NCBI GenBank assembly: GCA_023897205.1
Contig: JAHWDD010000009.1
Span: 1,550,001-1,614,000 of the forward strand
Origin: Exophiala sp. HKRS030
Lineage: Eukaryota > Ascomycota > Eurotiomycetes > Chaetothyriales > Herpotrichiellaceae
DNA: 64,000 nt
Direction of reading: 5' to 3'
Shown: positions 34,620 to 44,010 of the stretch, piece after piece
How positions within the stretch are numbered: the first letter of the stretch is position 1
How the letters are laid out: each line of letters starts with the position of its first letter
Program-made: the position numbers and the translations under genes
The notes under the pieces: model-generated
Told to the model about the DNA's origin: nothing
What the model saw: the letters and a program-made list of their open reading frames with translations, nothing else
Database searches by the model: none

Positions 34620-35690
34620 ATGACCATGCAAGACCTCGCTCCAGAGATCATGGTCCACATCTACGAATCCCTCACCTCAGTGTCCGACATCATCAACCTG
34701 TCGTTGACATGCCGCTACTTCCATGACCTTCTTCCTAAGTCGCAAAAGCTCTCCCTTTTCTTCAGCGCGCTAGACAAAGAGATGGGCCCGCTCGATGATA
34801 TACTCCAACTCCTGACCCAAAACGACAATCAAATGCTTCATGTTCGGCGCACCCCGCCACTCTCATTCGCTCTGTTGACGCAAGCCGCCGCTGTCGGACG
34901 CACAGCGGGACGCCTTGTCACGTTATACCCCAGCTTTCGCTGGACCGAGGCGGAGAGCATGTCCCGCAGGTTCCTCGACGACACGGAAGCACGAAGACTG
35001 CGCCGCGCCGTGTACCGGTTCTGGAGCTACACACAGGCTTTCCACGGCCGCTTCGGACGCATGTTGCGCTTCGACATGATACCATCGAACGAACGATTGC
35101 AACTGCTCCGCACGTGGCCCACCGAGGAACTGTACGAGCTCGAGGATCTACGCTGTACATTTGAACAAGTCGTGGCGACAGAAATCTGTCCGACGGATGG
35201 AGAGGTATGGTCTAGGATGCCCGACGATGCGAGACATTTCCACGGGCACGTCCCTCACGCGTCCCTGCACACCTCCTTCGACCGCAGCAGCTACCACGGA
35301 TCTGTACGCGGGTCGTATCGTGACATATTCCATACTTCTCACGACATGACGGTGCTGGACAGAACGAAACCTTCGGTGCAAGAACTCCGGCACAAACACA
35401 TGTCGGGGTGGGGAAGTGACGTACACAGCTTCTACTTGGTGCAGTCGTTCTTGAAATTCTCACCGGCGCAGATTTTGTGGCTCTACGACAACGCGGTGTC
35501 CAAGGCGGACGTGGAAAAGTATGTCGAGGCCCAGACCGGCGATGCATGTTTCTTCGAGTCCGGGTCGATGCTGTTTCACGATTGGGCGGCGGTGCTGCAT
35601 ACTCGTGGTGTGGATGTGCAGTTGACCCGGGAGGCCATCTGGCAGGGGACGGCAGGCATTGTGCTAGATAGACCATCAACTGAGACCTAG
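34620..35690 (+). CDS. F-box domain protein
   Basis: A single exon of 356 residues, or 354 if the second ATG at 34626 is used. The N-terminus MQDLAPEIMVHIYESLTSVSDIINLSLTCRYFHDLL is a clear F-box, the Skp1-binding part of SCF ubiquitin ligase adaptors. The rest is the variable fungal region, with Arg-rich and aromatic segments (FHGRFGRMLRFDMIPSN) and a conserved-looking end (VEKYVEAQTG, then WQGTAGIVLDRP). No LRR or WD repeats are visible, so the target is unknown. It is convergent with the Rab gene, and their ends lie about 340 bp apart. Confidence 0.9.
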   Translation: MTMQDLAPEIMVHIYESLTSVSDIINLSLTCRYFHDLLPKSQKLSLFFSALDKEMGPLDDILQLLTQNDNQMLHVRRTPPLSFALLTQAAAVGRTAGRLVTLYPSFRWTEAESMSRRFLDDTEARRLRRAVYRFWSYTQAFHGRFGRMLRFDMIPSNERLQLLRTWPTEELYELEDLRCTFEQVVATEICPTDGEVWSRMPDDARHFHGHVPHASLHTSFDRSSYHGSVRGSYRDIFHTSHDMTVLDRTKPSVQELRHKHMSGWGSDVHSFYLVQSFLKFSPAQILWLYDNAVSKADVEKYVEAQTGDACFFESGSMLFHDWAAVLHTRGVDVQLTREAIWQGTAGIVLDRPSTET

Positions 35691-36026
35691 AATGATAGAC
35701 GGAATCAGGGCCATTGATACGAGATGTTCTTCCCGCTATCGACGCCTTTAAAAAAGACGCACATCCACTCGTTTGATCGGTATCGAGTGTCTTAGTAGCC
35801 CAGGCCATACATCAAGGAGAAACAACAAGGGAACACTTTGGTGAGAGCGAAATGTTTTCTCTAAGACTCTTTGCATTGCCCGAATTAACTCACTACCATA
35901 AGCCATCCCATCGGTAAAAATGAAGCCTTCAATGGTTTCATGCTCGCATCAAAACATGTACTCAACCTCATGTTTGTTGGACGACGCCAGTGCTCCCCGA
36001 TACTTCGTGAAAAGGTGGTTTGAAAT
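35691..36026. other. Convergent intergenic region
   Basis: About 336 bp between the stops of the F-box and Rab genes. It should contain both 3' ends. No other feature is seen. Confidence 0.6.
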
Positions 36027-36782
36027 CTAACAACACTTGTTGCCTTTTGCATCCGGTGTCCCTGACGGGGTCATGTCAATCTTCACGCCGCCAGTCGGTG
36101 CCTGCGCCGCGTCACCCTGATCGAGGGCCTTGCTCGACACGATCCGATAGATTTCTAAATTTGCGAATGTTTAGCGGCATTGAGACACATAGGGAGGGGC
36201 AAGGGAATTTTACCTGTAAGGATGTTCTGGAAGGCAAGTTCGACGTTGCTAGCATCAAGGGCAGAAGTCTCGATGAAGGATAGATTGTTCTCGCCTGTGT
36301 GTATTTGTGTCAACAGAATTGTTCACTACTCCGCGTGGATATATGATCGGGTACGCACTGGCAAATTGCTTCGCCTCCTCGGTTGGGACGGCGCGCAAGT
36401 GTCGCAAATCACTCTTGTTCCCGACCAGCATGATGACAATGTTGGCGTCCGCATGGTCCCGGAGCTCCTTCAGCCACCTGGTCACATTGTCGTACGTCTG
36501 GTGCTTGCTGATATCATAGACAAGGAGGGCACCGACAGCACCTCGATAGTATGCGGATGTGATGGCTCGGTATCTTTCTTGTCCAGCAGTATCCCAAATT
36601 TGAGCCTTGATCGTCTTCGTGTCGACCTGGATTGATCGGGTTGCAAACTCGACGCCAATGGTGGATTTGGAATCGAGGTTGAATTCGTTTCGGGTGAACC
36701 GGCTGAGAAGGTTGGATTTACCTACGCCTGAGTCCCCTATGAGGACAACTTTGAACAAGAAATCGTATTCGTCGTTTGCCAT
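36027..36782 (-). CDS. YPT31: Rab11-family GTPase (Ypt31/Ypt32 orthologue)
   Basis: A small GTPase of late Golgi and recycling-endosome traffic. Three exons (36782-36359, 36294-36214, 36154-36027) give 210 residues, the usual length. G-box motifs are GDSGVGKS, the effector region [27 protein letters not shown] and ETSAL. The protein ends in CC, the double-cysteine prenylation site for membrane attachment. The front [24 protein letters not shown] and the switch sequence identify Rab11 rather than Rab1 or Rab8. Introns are 64 and 59 nt with GTGCGT/GTAAAA donors and CAG/TAG acceptors. It is divergent from the chromodomain gene with about 610 bp between starts. Confidence 0.97.
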
Positions 36783-37393
36783 GTTGAGATCTGGGGAAGG
36801 GGAGGGGTTCTAAAGGCAACGAAAATGAGGGTGTCAGAACGTGAGGACGTCCAAAGGGGTGGATGGGCGCGCGACTCGTCAACAGGAGCGTTGTTCAGCA
36901 GTAGTCTGACCGCGGTGGATGTAGTTGAATTGAGAGACAGATGTGATATCGGGCCACGTCGTTAGGAGTGGCTCAGGGTTTGCGGGCTGGACATATGGGA
37001 GCCTCAACTGTCTGGAATCGCAATCTGATGACCCATGGCCAGCATCTAGTCACGTGAATCATCTTGGCGCTGAAATGCTAATTCATTGGTCGGTCTCACT
37101 TCCCTTCACATACTGTTTAACGACACTACACAGCAGACAAGGCGAATGTGCATCAGACAAGGCGAATGTCGAAAGGTTTGAAATCCGAGACAAGAACAAC
37201 AGGCTCGAAAGCTGTTGTTCCACTCTGTGGCTTGCTAGGATTGAGCAATCATGCTTGACTCAAAGGTCGCTGCAACGTTACTCCTGCTCTTCTGCTCATC
37301 GCTTCTGCCCCAGCTCTGGCTTGTTCTATTTCCACCTTGCAAACTCCCCTGCTTTCACTACTGCCTGCGTATTGACGTATCGAGACCGTCAAC
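36783..37393. other. Divergent promoter region of the Rab11 and chromodomain genes
   Basis: A 611-bp stretch with no coding signal of its own. A short direct repeat GACAAGGCGAATGT occurs twice at about 37136-37170. Confidence 0.55.
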
Positions 37394-40300
37394 ATGGCCA
37401 CTCTTGACGATCTCAAGCCCTCAGAGATTGAAGTTAGGGAGTACCCATTGGAGCGAATCTTGGCTTCGCGGACTATAAATGGAGCAACATACTACCTTGC
37501 GAAATGGGAGGGGTACCAGAATGAAGATTGTACCTGGGAGCCTAGGGAGAATTTCAACGATGAGACTCTGGCCGAGTGGCAACTGCAATGGGCCAACGGT
37601 GACCACCTCGACGAAGCCGAAGTTGCGGAAGTAGAGGCCAAGATGAAGGCATATAAGATACAGAAAAAGGCCAAAAAAGCAAAAAGGGCAAAAAGGGCAA
37701 ATAGGGCCAAAAAGGCCAAAAAGGCAAGGCATCTATCTTCGGAAGACAGCCCTTCAGACAATGATAATATTCTGGACTCCACAATAGACTCCGCTGTGAG
37801 AAGAGTCCCTTCATCGCAGCACACTTCGACAGAACGACAAAAGTCATCAACACGATCAGATGAGTTCTCAGTGGAGCAACACCAGCTGCAGACAACTACG
37901 CAAGCGACGACCCAGCAGACATCGGGAAAGCTTAGTACACAAGCCTCCTTATCTCGTATCCCGACGTTTGGTTCCAAGAAGGGTATAGCAAGCAGGATTC
38001 CCAAACAAGGCTCCGGCAAGGTATTGTTGATCAACACCAAGAGAGACCATTTCGATATTGGTGACCGTTTCCATACTTTGAGGCACATGAACAACTACCA
38101 GAAGCATGCTAGGCGCGAAGCAACTCCAGATATATCGAAACTTGAACTTAGAGCGCCCATCGAATTTGAATTACCAAAGGTCAAGGATGATCAGTACCAG
38201 GACAAGCCACTCGATGCATGCGATGAATCGCCTCTTTTCGTGCCTGAGACATCTTTGGAGCAGACGGTGAATACTGGCGCGGACAATGATCTCCTCCATG
38301 CTCCTTCGGCACATTTGGCAGGAGTCACCTGTCCGCAGGCCCCAAGCACGCCACCGGTCCTGGCGACGACTGTCGTTCGGAATATCCCTCCAGAGCACCC
38401 CACCTCGAGACCAACGTGCCCAACTATGGTGCTCAATACAGACCGGCCAACCCCTATGGCGCTAACGCATGGCCCGCAAAGTCCTCCTCGCGAAATTGTT
38501 AAGGATAGAGCGGATAGTTCTACTCGGACGCAGCCACCTAGCTCCGTTCCTTCTATTATAGCTGGCCGGGACGAGCTCACCTCGTTTCAAACTTCAGCCA
38601 CTGATGAGGTCACTGAAAATGGGCCCGTGGCTGCTGATGTTACACCTCATTCCGCGGAATCTCATTCTCGCACGTCGGTGCCCGAGATAACAAAACAGAA
38701 ACCCAACTTCTCCAGAACTGTTTCGCAACCGTCCACTTTCATCTCGAATATAGCATCGATCGCAAGACGAGAAAACGCCACGCCTTCAAGGCGGCGTTCT
38801 GATGCCGCAGAGAGCGATGCTCAACCTTTATCTATTCCAGCTCGCGTATCGTCGATGCCAGTGCGAAATGGACAAAATATGAAGACAGCCACTGTCAGAG
38901 ATGGGCGGAGTCAGCAGGGGGAAGAGCTAGTTTTTATTCTGCGCTATGGCAGTCACTCTGTCGGGCGCCTCAAGGTCCTCCGTTTCCCAAGCTGGCTCGT
39001 CGCTAAATTCGTAGCTGCCAAGCAGGGGCATGATGTGGTGATTCACTTTCAAGAGCAATGTGTGATGAACAAAGCCAAGTTCGTCTCTTTTAGAACAAAT
39101 GTGAGTTTCTTCTTTCTTTTCTTTCCTTACATAGTTGGCGATACGGATTCCAGTACTAACATAACAACTTCGAAGCTAACAACTCAAATTGGCCTGGGTT
39201 TGATCCAGCCGTATGAAGACACGGAATCTAGCACTGCGAGTTTGGCAGAGCACCTAGAGACACAAGATGTTTGCGCTGTCTGGGAGTTTCCTGGATCTAC
39301 CACGCCCGGGTTTGTGGTAGTCTTGTACTCATGCAGAGCGCCCTCGTGGAAGTTCCTCGGATCGATACCAGTGCCAGGGTTGGTTTCCCGACTCCATCTC
39401 CTCGTTAGGAACGAGAACCATGACGTGAACCTGGCGACTTGGGTATTGTCCCAGGATAAAGATGTCAACCCCCGACCCGTAGCTGCGGCTTCACTTCCGA
39501 CATCTTCCTGCAGACTTCCTCCCCTAAAAGCACAAGCCGTTGCAACGACACGGCGAGATACGGAGGACTCCAACCTCACTGTAGAAACGTCCGGCACCTT
39601 AGTCCGTGCTAGGTCCCCTTATTTCGGTGAACGTTCACCAAGGTCGCTTCGAACGCCTCAAAGCCCGGGCCAGCCTCGACAGGACTCGCACGATGGGATG
39701 GTGAGCAAATCAGACACAAGGGCAGCAGCACCGGCGGTATCGTTTTCCGCAAACTTCAAGGACCTTGGGAATATGGGCGACCGTGAGGTCAGGAAGAAGA
39801 AGATCTTTTACATTGCCTTTGCAAAGTCTCATCCTGCCGAAGCGCGCGCGGTCGAAGAGTGGCTTCTCGTGCACGATGTCCGGAAGCGAGCCATCTTCCT
39901 CGACGATGAGAAAGAGGCGTGGTCGGACTTCCGGACGGAGCTTTCCTCGAAGTCGGGTATCGTGCTGTTCCGACGAGGGTCTCCCGTCTACTACACCATG
40001 AAGAATCTCGCTTCCCATCTGTCCAGAGGTCTTGTCGGTTTTAACGCCTCCCTTTCCGGGGCCGACGAGTGTACGGACGGTGGCGGCGGCGGTGGCGGCG
40101 GTAACGTCGCTCTAAACAGGATCTTCACACGAGGCACGGTCGTGTTCATCACCGAGAGCAGCTTGCTAGACTTTCCCGCGGAAGTGCTGGTCATGATGAA
40201 ATGGTTCGAGAAAAAGGGGAGTGGCAAGGTGCAGACGCACAAGATGGGACTCGTGCCGGACGCGCGGGAATGGATCCTCCGACGCCTGCTCGAGCCTGAA

Positions 40301-40864
40301 CGTGGGGCAAAGGAGAAAGAGGCCGGGGAAGAGGAAGATGACGACGAGGCCGAGAAATCGACACAAGACCAGTATCTCGGCATCCTCGAGGTGCTGCAGC
40401 GACTCGACACGCAGGCTCACGCGAACCTCGACGCCGCGACCAAGGACGATCCGGATTGGTGGCTCGCGGCCGAAGAGCCGGGTGAAGAGCATGGTTTCAT
40501 GGTCTCGGTCCCTTGTGACCTCCCTGGGTACAATGACGACGACGACGACGACCGTGGTGACCACAACCCCGACCACGACCAACCTGATGGTGCGGACGAT
40601 ACAGAGCCTCCCCCTCCTCGTCGTCCATTATCAATGGCAGCTAGTCGCGTGCAGGCGCGCGACGAGATCCTGGTGCAGTATTTCGTCGGGTGGGCCGCGA
40701 TGCACGTCGAACACTACAGGGACTTTTCCCTTGTCGATGAAGAGTGGACCAACGATAACGTCAAGAATTCTTGCCACATCTATTTCTGCACACCCGCCAA
40801 GTTTGTCGAGATGATTGACAAGCCTGAAAAGCAGGCCCCGTCGAGAAAAGGTCCTTCTGGCTAG
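37394..40864 (+). CDS. Large chromodomain protein, Chp1-like layout
   Basis: The N-terminal chromodomain (residues about 16-65, EYPLERILASR then YYLAKWEGYQNEDCTWEP) has the aromatic cage Y17, W38, Y41 expected of H3K9-methyl readers. A Lys/Ala-rich basic stretch and a long disordered region follow. A middle segment (FILRYGSHSVGRLKVLRFP, later VWEFPGSTTPGFVVVLYSCR) could be a SPOC-like beta barrel. A C-terminal globular part (KKIFYIAFAKSHPAEARAVE, then LSSKSGIVLFRRGSP) ends the protein. The frame is unbroken for 1156 codons, but 39101-39175 is very likely an in-frame intron (GTGAGT, TACTAAC, AAG), leaving 1131 residues. The layout recalls fission yeast Chp1 of the RITS complex; this is inference, and other heterochromatin readers are possible. 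Confidence 0.82.
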   Translation: MATLDDLKPSEIEVREYPLERILASRTINGATYYLAKWEGYQNEDCTWEPRENFNDETLAEWQLQWANGDHLDEAEVAEVEAKMKAYKIQKKAKKAKRAKRANRAKKAKKARHLSSEDSPSDNDNILDSTIDSAVRRVPSSQHTSTERQKSSTRSDEFSVEQHQLQTTTQATTQQTSGKLSTQASLSRIPTFGSKKGIASRIPKQGSGKVLLINTKRDHFDIGDRFHTLRHMNNYQKHARREATPDISKLELRAPIEFELPKVKDDQYQDKPLDACDESPLFVPETSLEQTVNTGADNDLLHAPSAHLAGVTCPQAPSTPPVLATTVVRNIPPEHPTSRPTCPTMVLNTDRPTPMALTHGPQSPPREIVKDRADSSTRTQPPSSVPSIIAGRDELTSFQTSATDEVTENGPVAADVTPHSAESHSRTSVPEITKQKPNFSRTVSQPSTFISNIASIARRENATPSRRRSDAAESDAQPLSIPARVSSMPVRNGQNMKTATVRDGRSQQGEELVFILRYGSHSVGRLKVLRFPSWLVAKFVAAKQGHDVVIHFQEQCVMNKAKFVSFRTNVSFFFLFFPYIVGDTDSSTNITTSKLTTQIGLGLIQPYEDTESSTASLAEHLETQDVCAVWEFPGSTTPGFVVVLYSCRAPSWKFLGSIPVPGLVSRLHLLVRNENHDVNLATWVLSQDKDVNPRPVAAASLPTSSCRLPPLKAQAVATTRRDTEDSNLTVETSGTLVRARSPYFGERSPRSLRTPQSPGQPRQDSHDGMVSKSDTRAAAPAVSFSANFKDLGNMGDREVRKKKIFYIAFAKSHPAEARAVEEWLLVHDVRKRAIFLDDEKEAWSDFRTELSSKSGIVLFRRGSPVYYTMKNLASHLSRGLVGFNASLSGADECTDGGGGGGGGNVALNRIFTRGTVVFITESSLLDFPAEVLVMMKWFEKKGSGKVQTHKMGLVPDAREWILRRLLEPERGAKEKEAGEEEDDDEAEKSTQDQYLGILEVLQRLDTQAHANLDAATKDDPDWWLAAEEPGEEHGFMVSVPCDLPGYNDDDDDDRGDHNPDHDQPDGADDTEPPPPRRPLSMAASRVQARDEILVQYFVGWAAMHVEHYRDFSLVDEEWTNDNVKNSCHIYFCTPAKFVEMIDKPEKQAPSRKGPSG
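39101..39175 (+). other. Probable in-frame intron inside the chromodomain gene
   Basis: GTGAGT donor, pyrimidine-rich body, perfect TACTAAC branch site at 39154-39160 and an AAG acceptor. It is 75 nt long, a multiple of three with no stop, so it hides inside the open frame. Translated it reads as a Phe-rich stretch unlike its surroundings. Confidence 0.75.
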
Positions 40865-40886
40865 TTAGCCAGACAGACAGACTTGT

Positions 40887-40931
<45 letters not shown>

Positions 40932-41899
40932 GTGGATCTGTAGTCTTTGAGAGTCATTTTTGATCGGTTGTGATACGGAGTACAGAGGACACGTTACCTA
41001 GGTACACACGCCTTCCTTCTTTGTTTAGTACCTACAGGTACTTTGATACAAGGCTGGGTCACTTTTGGTTGTTCATGGGTGATTGGTGGGGGGGGGAAGA
41101 AGAATCCATACCTTAGTTTTATGGAGTACCTACGTCCAACAAAGTATCCTCGTCAGACCCCAAACATCAGGGTACTTACTTTCTCACCTCGTCACGAAGG
41201 ATCGGATGTTTTTTCTTTTTCTTGCCTACGACCGGTACACTACCTAGGTACTTCTTTTTACTCCGTTACCGAGTACAGCGATGGGAGTTTGAGGGTGATT
41301 CTGAGCGTGGTGGATGCAGCCTTGTGTATCTTTGAAGAACATTGAGCGTTGAACGTTGAGCGTTTTGCGAGCCTTTGTTGGGGGGTTTCCTTCTTGTTTT
41401 TGCAATTCCTTCTGGCTCGAGATTGAAAAAAGGAAACCCTCCACCATCTACCATTCCAGAAGATACCTAGGTATCAAAAGCCCCGTAATCCGTAAACTTA
41501 TGTGGTAGATAGTGAGTCAATGGCCGACCACGAACTACGGATTCCCATCTGCTCGACGTTTCTGTGGCGAAACAAACAAAACCTGTGACATATCGACTTC
41601 AAACGTATTTGGGCACAGCAAGTCATTCATGGCCAATCTCAAAGGTGGTCTATCCATATAGCAATGATCTTATAGATTTTTCTGCCTAATCCGTAACGCT
41701 AGCTAGTCTGGCTGGATGCAGTGCAAAACCTTTTGGATTTGTGCTCGTGGTATTATCATCATAAAATTCGTAACGTAAAAACAAGGCCACGGGGGGATAG
41801 ACAAGTCGTAAAGGTAAAAAGGTGTGGCCAATGTGCGCATGTTCATGTAGAGGTGAACAGCCCGACAGGACGTCCCTTCCTCTTCCTCCCCAGCCCAAC
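40865..41899. other. Convergent intergenic region with repeats
   Basis: About 1.0 kb between the stops of the chromodomain and cyclin genes. It holds an AC dinucleotide run (40889-40928), three copies of the palindrome TACCTAGGTA (about 40996, 41241, 41464) and one TACGGAGTA (40974-40982). No gene is seen. Confidence 0.7.
40889..40928. repeat. (AC)n dinucleotide microsatellite, about 20 units
   Basis: An uninterrupted AC run directly downstream of the chromodomain gene stop. Confidence 0.97.
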
Positions 41900-43069
41900 T
41901 CATTCATCCTCTAATTGATATTGATCACTCCTCTCGATTAACGACTTGTAGTAATCCACCAGGACCTCCGGCTTGGGGACGATGCGCCACTCCATTCTAG
42001 TGAGAAACTCCAGTTCCAGCAAGGCCAGCTCTTTCATGCTCACTCCGCCCACCCTGGCGTACGTCTTGTTCGTCCAGAACGAGTCGCTCAATCCTTTACT
42101 CGCCACCGTGGCACTCGTGATGAGGAAACGATGCACGGTCAGACTGCTGATGGTGAAGGCCGGGTATAAGGCACACAATCGGTCGATATAGTATACCACG
42201 CTGAGTAAGATGGGTGGAGATAGTGTCGCGTGTGTGGTCAGACGTTGTAGGTAGTCGAGGACGGAAATGCCAGGGGGTGCTCGGGAGTGGAAGCGGGTGA
42301 GTTGTCCTTCACGCAGGGGGATGGCGTCGTTGTACCGTATCAGTTCCATGAGCATGGACGATATCAGGACGACGAGATCGCGGGTGTTGCAATTCTGGTA
42401 GAGAAGGGGCATGATGCGTGCTGGAGGGGCATCTGGGCGGTGTTTCTTCACGGGGGACTGTACGTCTGTGGTGGGTAGCACGTCGCCATTGGCAGCGGCA
42501 GGAGGGCTTTGAGCGGCAGGACCGTCTGCAGACCGCTTGCCCTGTGACAGTGCGCCTTGCCCAGGCGTGCCGCTTGGTTTGGGGAGAGAGGAGGTAGCAT
42601 CTGGTGGTCGTGTAGAAGTGTTTCTTTGTGGGGCGGCTCGATCATCCCGGCCCAGGGCTCGAGATCTCAGTTCTTCTTTTTCCGAGAGTTGCAGGTGTGC
42701 TATCGTGGGCGTAGGAACATGCGTGCTCGGTGGTGAGGGCGCTTTTGGTCCGGGCGGGGAGTATTGCGTGCCAGCGTCCACCATTGTAGCACGTGGGGGT
42801 GGAGGGGCGGCGTAGTTGTCGAGAGATCTCGAGCTAGGGTATCGACGAGGTCTGGACGAGGTGTCGGGAGGAGTGAAGAGAGACTTTCGAGGAGCGGGAG
42901 GAGGAGAAGAAGAAGCCGACTGATCGTTCAGCGAGGAGCGGGAGGCGGAGGCAGAGGCAGACTTTGCAGCATAGGAAGATTGCTCATACTGCGCCGCATG
43001 CCGCGGAGAGAAGGCTGTAGGATCGTGGTGACACGCGGATAGAGAAGGCGACGGAGAGGTCGCTAGCAT
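41900..43069 (-). CDS. Pho80-type cyclin (Pcl family partner of a Pho85-like kinase)
   Basis: A single exon of 389 residues. The first 220 are disordered and rich in Ser, Pro and Ala. The cyclin box lies at about 235-380: LISSMLMELIRYNDAIP, ISVLDYLQRLTTHATLSPPILLS, YYIDRLCALYPAFTISSLTVHRFLI, and the diagnostic SDSFWTNKTYARVGGVSMKELALLE. It ends with LTRMEWRIVPKPEVLVDYYKSL. Such cyclins direct the Pho85 kinase to targets in phosphate sensing, polarity or glycogen control. The long N-terminal extension fits the Pcl/Pho80 proteins of filamentous fungi, but the exact orthologue is not decided. The start is the first ATG in frame at 43069. It is divergent from the ARMC8 gene. Confidence 0.93.
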   Translation of the reverse strand: MLATSPSPSLSACHHDPTAFSPRHAAQYEQSSYAAKSASASASRSSLNDQSASSSPPPAPRKSLFTPPDTSSRPRRYPSSRSLDNYAAPPPPRATMVDAGTQYSPPGPKAPSPPSTHVPTPTIAHLQLSEKEELRSRALGRDDRAAPQRNTSTRPPDATSSLPKPSGTPGQGALSQGKRSADGPAAQSPPAAANGDVLPTTDVQSPVKKHRPDAPPARIMPLLYQNCNTRDLVVLISSMLMELIRYNDAIPLREGQLTRFHSRAPPGISVLDYLQRLTTHATLSPPILLSVVYYIDRLCALYPAFTISSLTVHRFLITSATVASKGLSDSFWTNKTYARVGGVSMKELALLELEFLTRMEWRIVPKPEVLVDYYKSLIERSDQYQLEDE

Positions 43070-44010
43070 GGTTTATGTCGAGGGTGAAGCTGCGGGCCAG
43101 AAAGGCGAAGGTAAATGAGCATATCAAGTCAAGGTGTTGTGAAGCGCGAGCCAGGGAAAAACGGAGCAGTGGCCTTCATCGCACGCAGCGGTACAGCCAA
43201 TGCGCACCCCGGAAGAGGGATCCGGAGGAAGAATTCGAACGAGGAAGACGTAATGGATGCGATGCTGCGAATAGAAATATCGTCGCCGAAAAGGTTGTTC
43301 TACTTGTAGTTTGTAGTTTGTGCTTGTCAGTTTGAGTGTCAAAAATGCACCAGGCGGGAGAATGAAGAAGCAGATGAGGTGAAATATCGATCGGCACACA
43401 GACCGAGCCGCGTGCTCAAATGCGCGGCAGAGATTCGCCTATGGGCTGCATATTTCCAAGGGAATCTCGGCCCTGCACCGCAATGACCCGATTACAGTAT
43501 GTATTCCCTGCTTGCCTACGATTCCGTACCTGGATATCTACCTAGGTAGGCACCTGTGCACAGACTTTTTCACAAAGATTCCCTAGATACAAAGGGTACA
43601 CGATGGTGATGGAGCCGCATTCCCAGTTGAGCCTGGTGCTTCAGGCATGATTTACCCAACATTAGGTGACCTTTTGGGGTGGGCAACCCGGGGGCTCCAT
43701 GGGAGGCGCTCTGGGGGCTCTCGCTACCTAATTTACAGGGGATCTGTAGCCCCGGAAAATCCTTGCAGCTGCAGCCTCATCAGCCTTACACAGCCTTATT
43801 TACACACCAACAACTTGTCGCTCACCCTTCCATTTTCTCCCTCTGCTTACGTACTTCGTCTATACTCGAAAACCCCAGGCTGCGGACCATCATTTTTTTA
43901 TACTCGTAGCGCACTTATTCGTCCATATACTTCGTACTCTACTCTGTACTCCGAACGCACTATGCACGGAGCCATCATCGCCGCATGAATCTGCTCTTTG
44001 CAGCCTCCGC
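43070..44010. other. Divergent promoter region of the cyclin and ARMC8 genes
   Basis: This 941-bp stretch contains a TACCTAGGTA palindrome near 43540 and pyrimidine-rich sequence before the ARMC8 start. No coding signal is seen. Confidence 0.55.
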
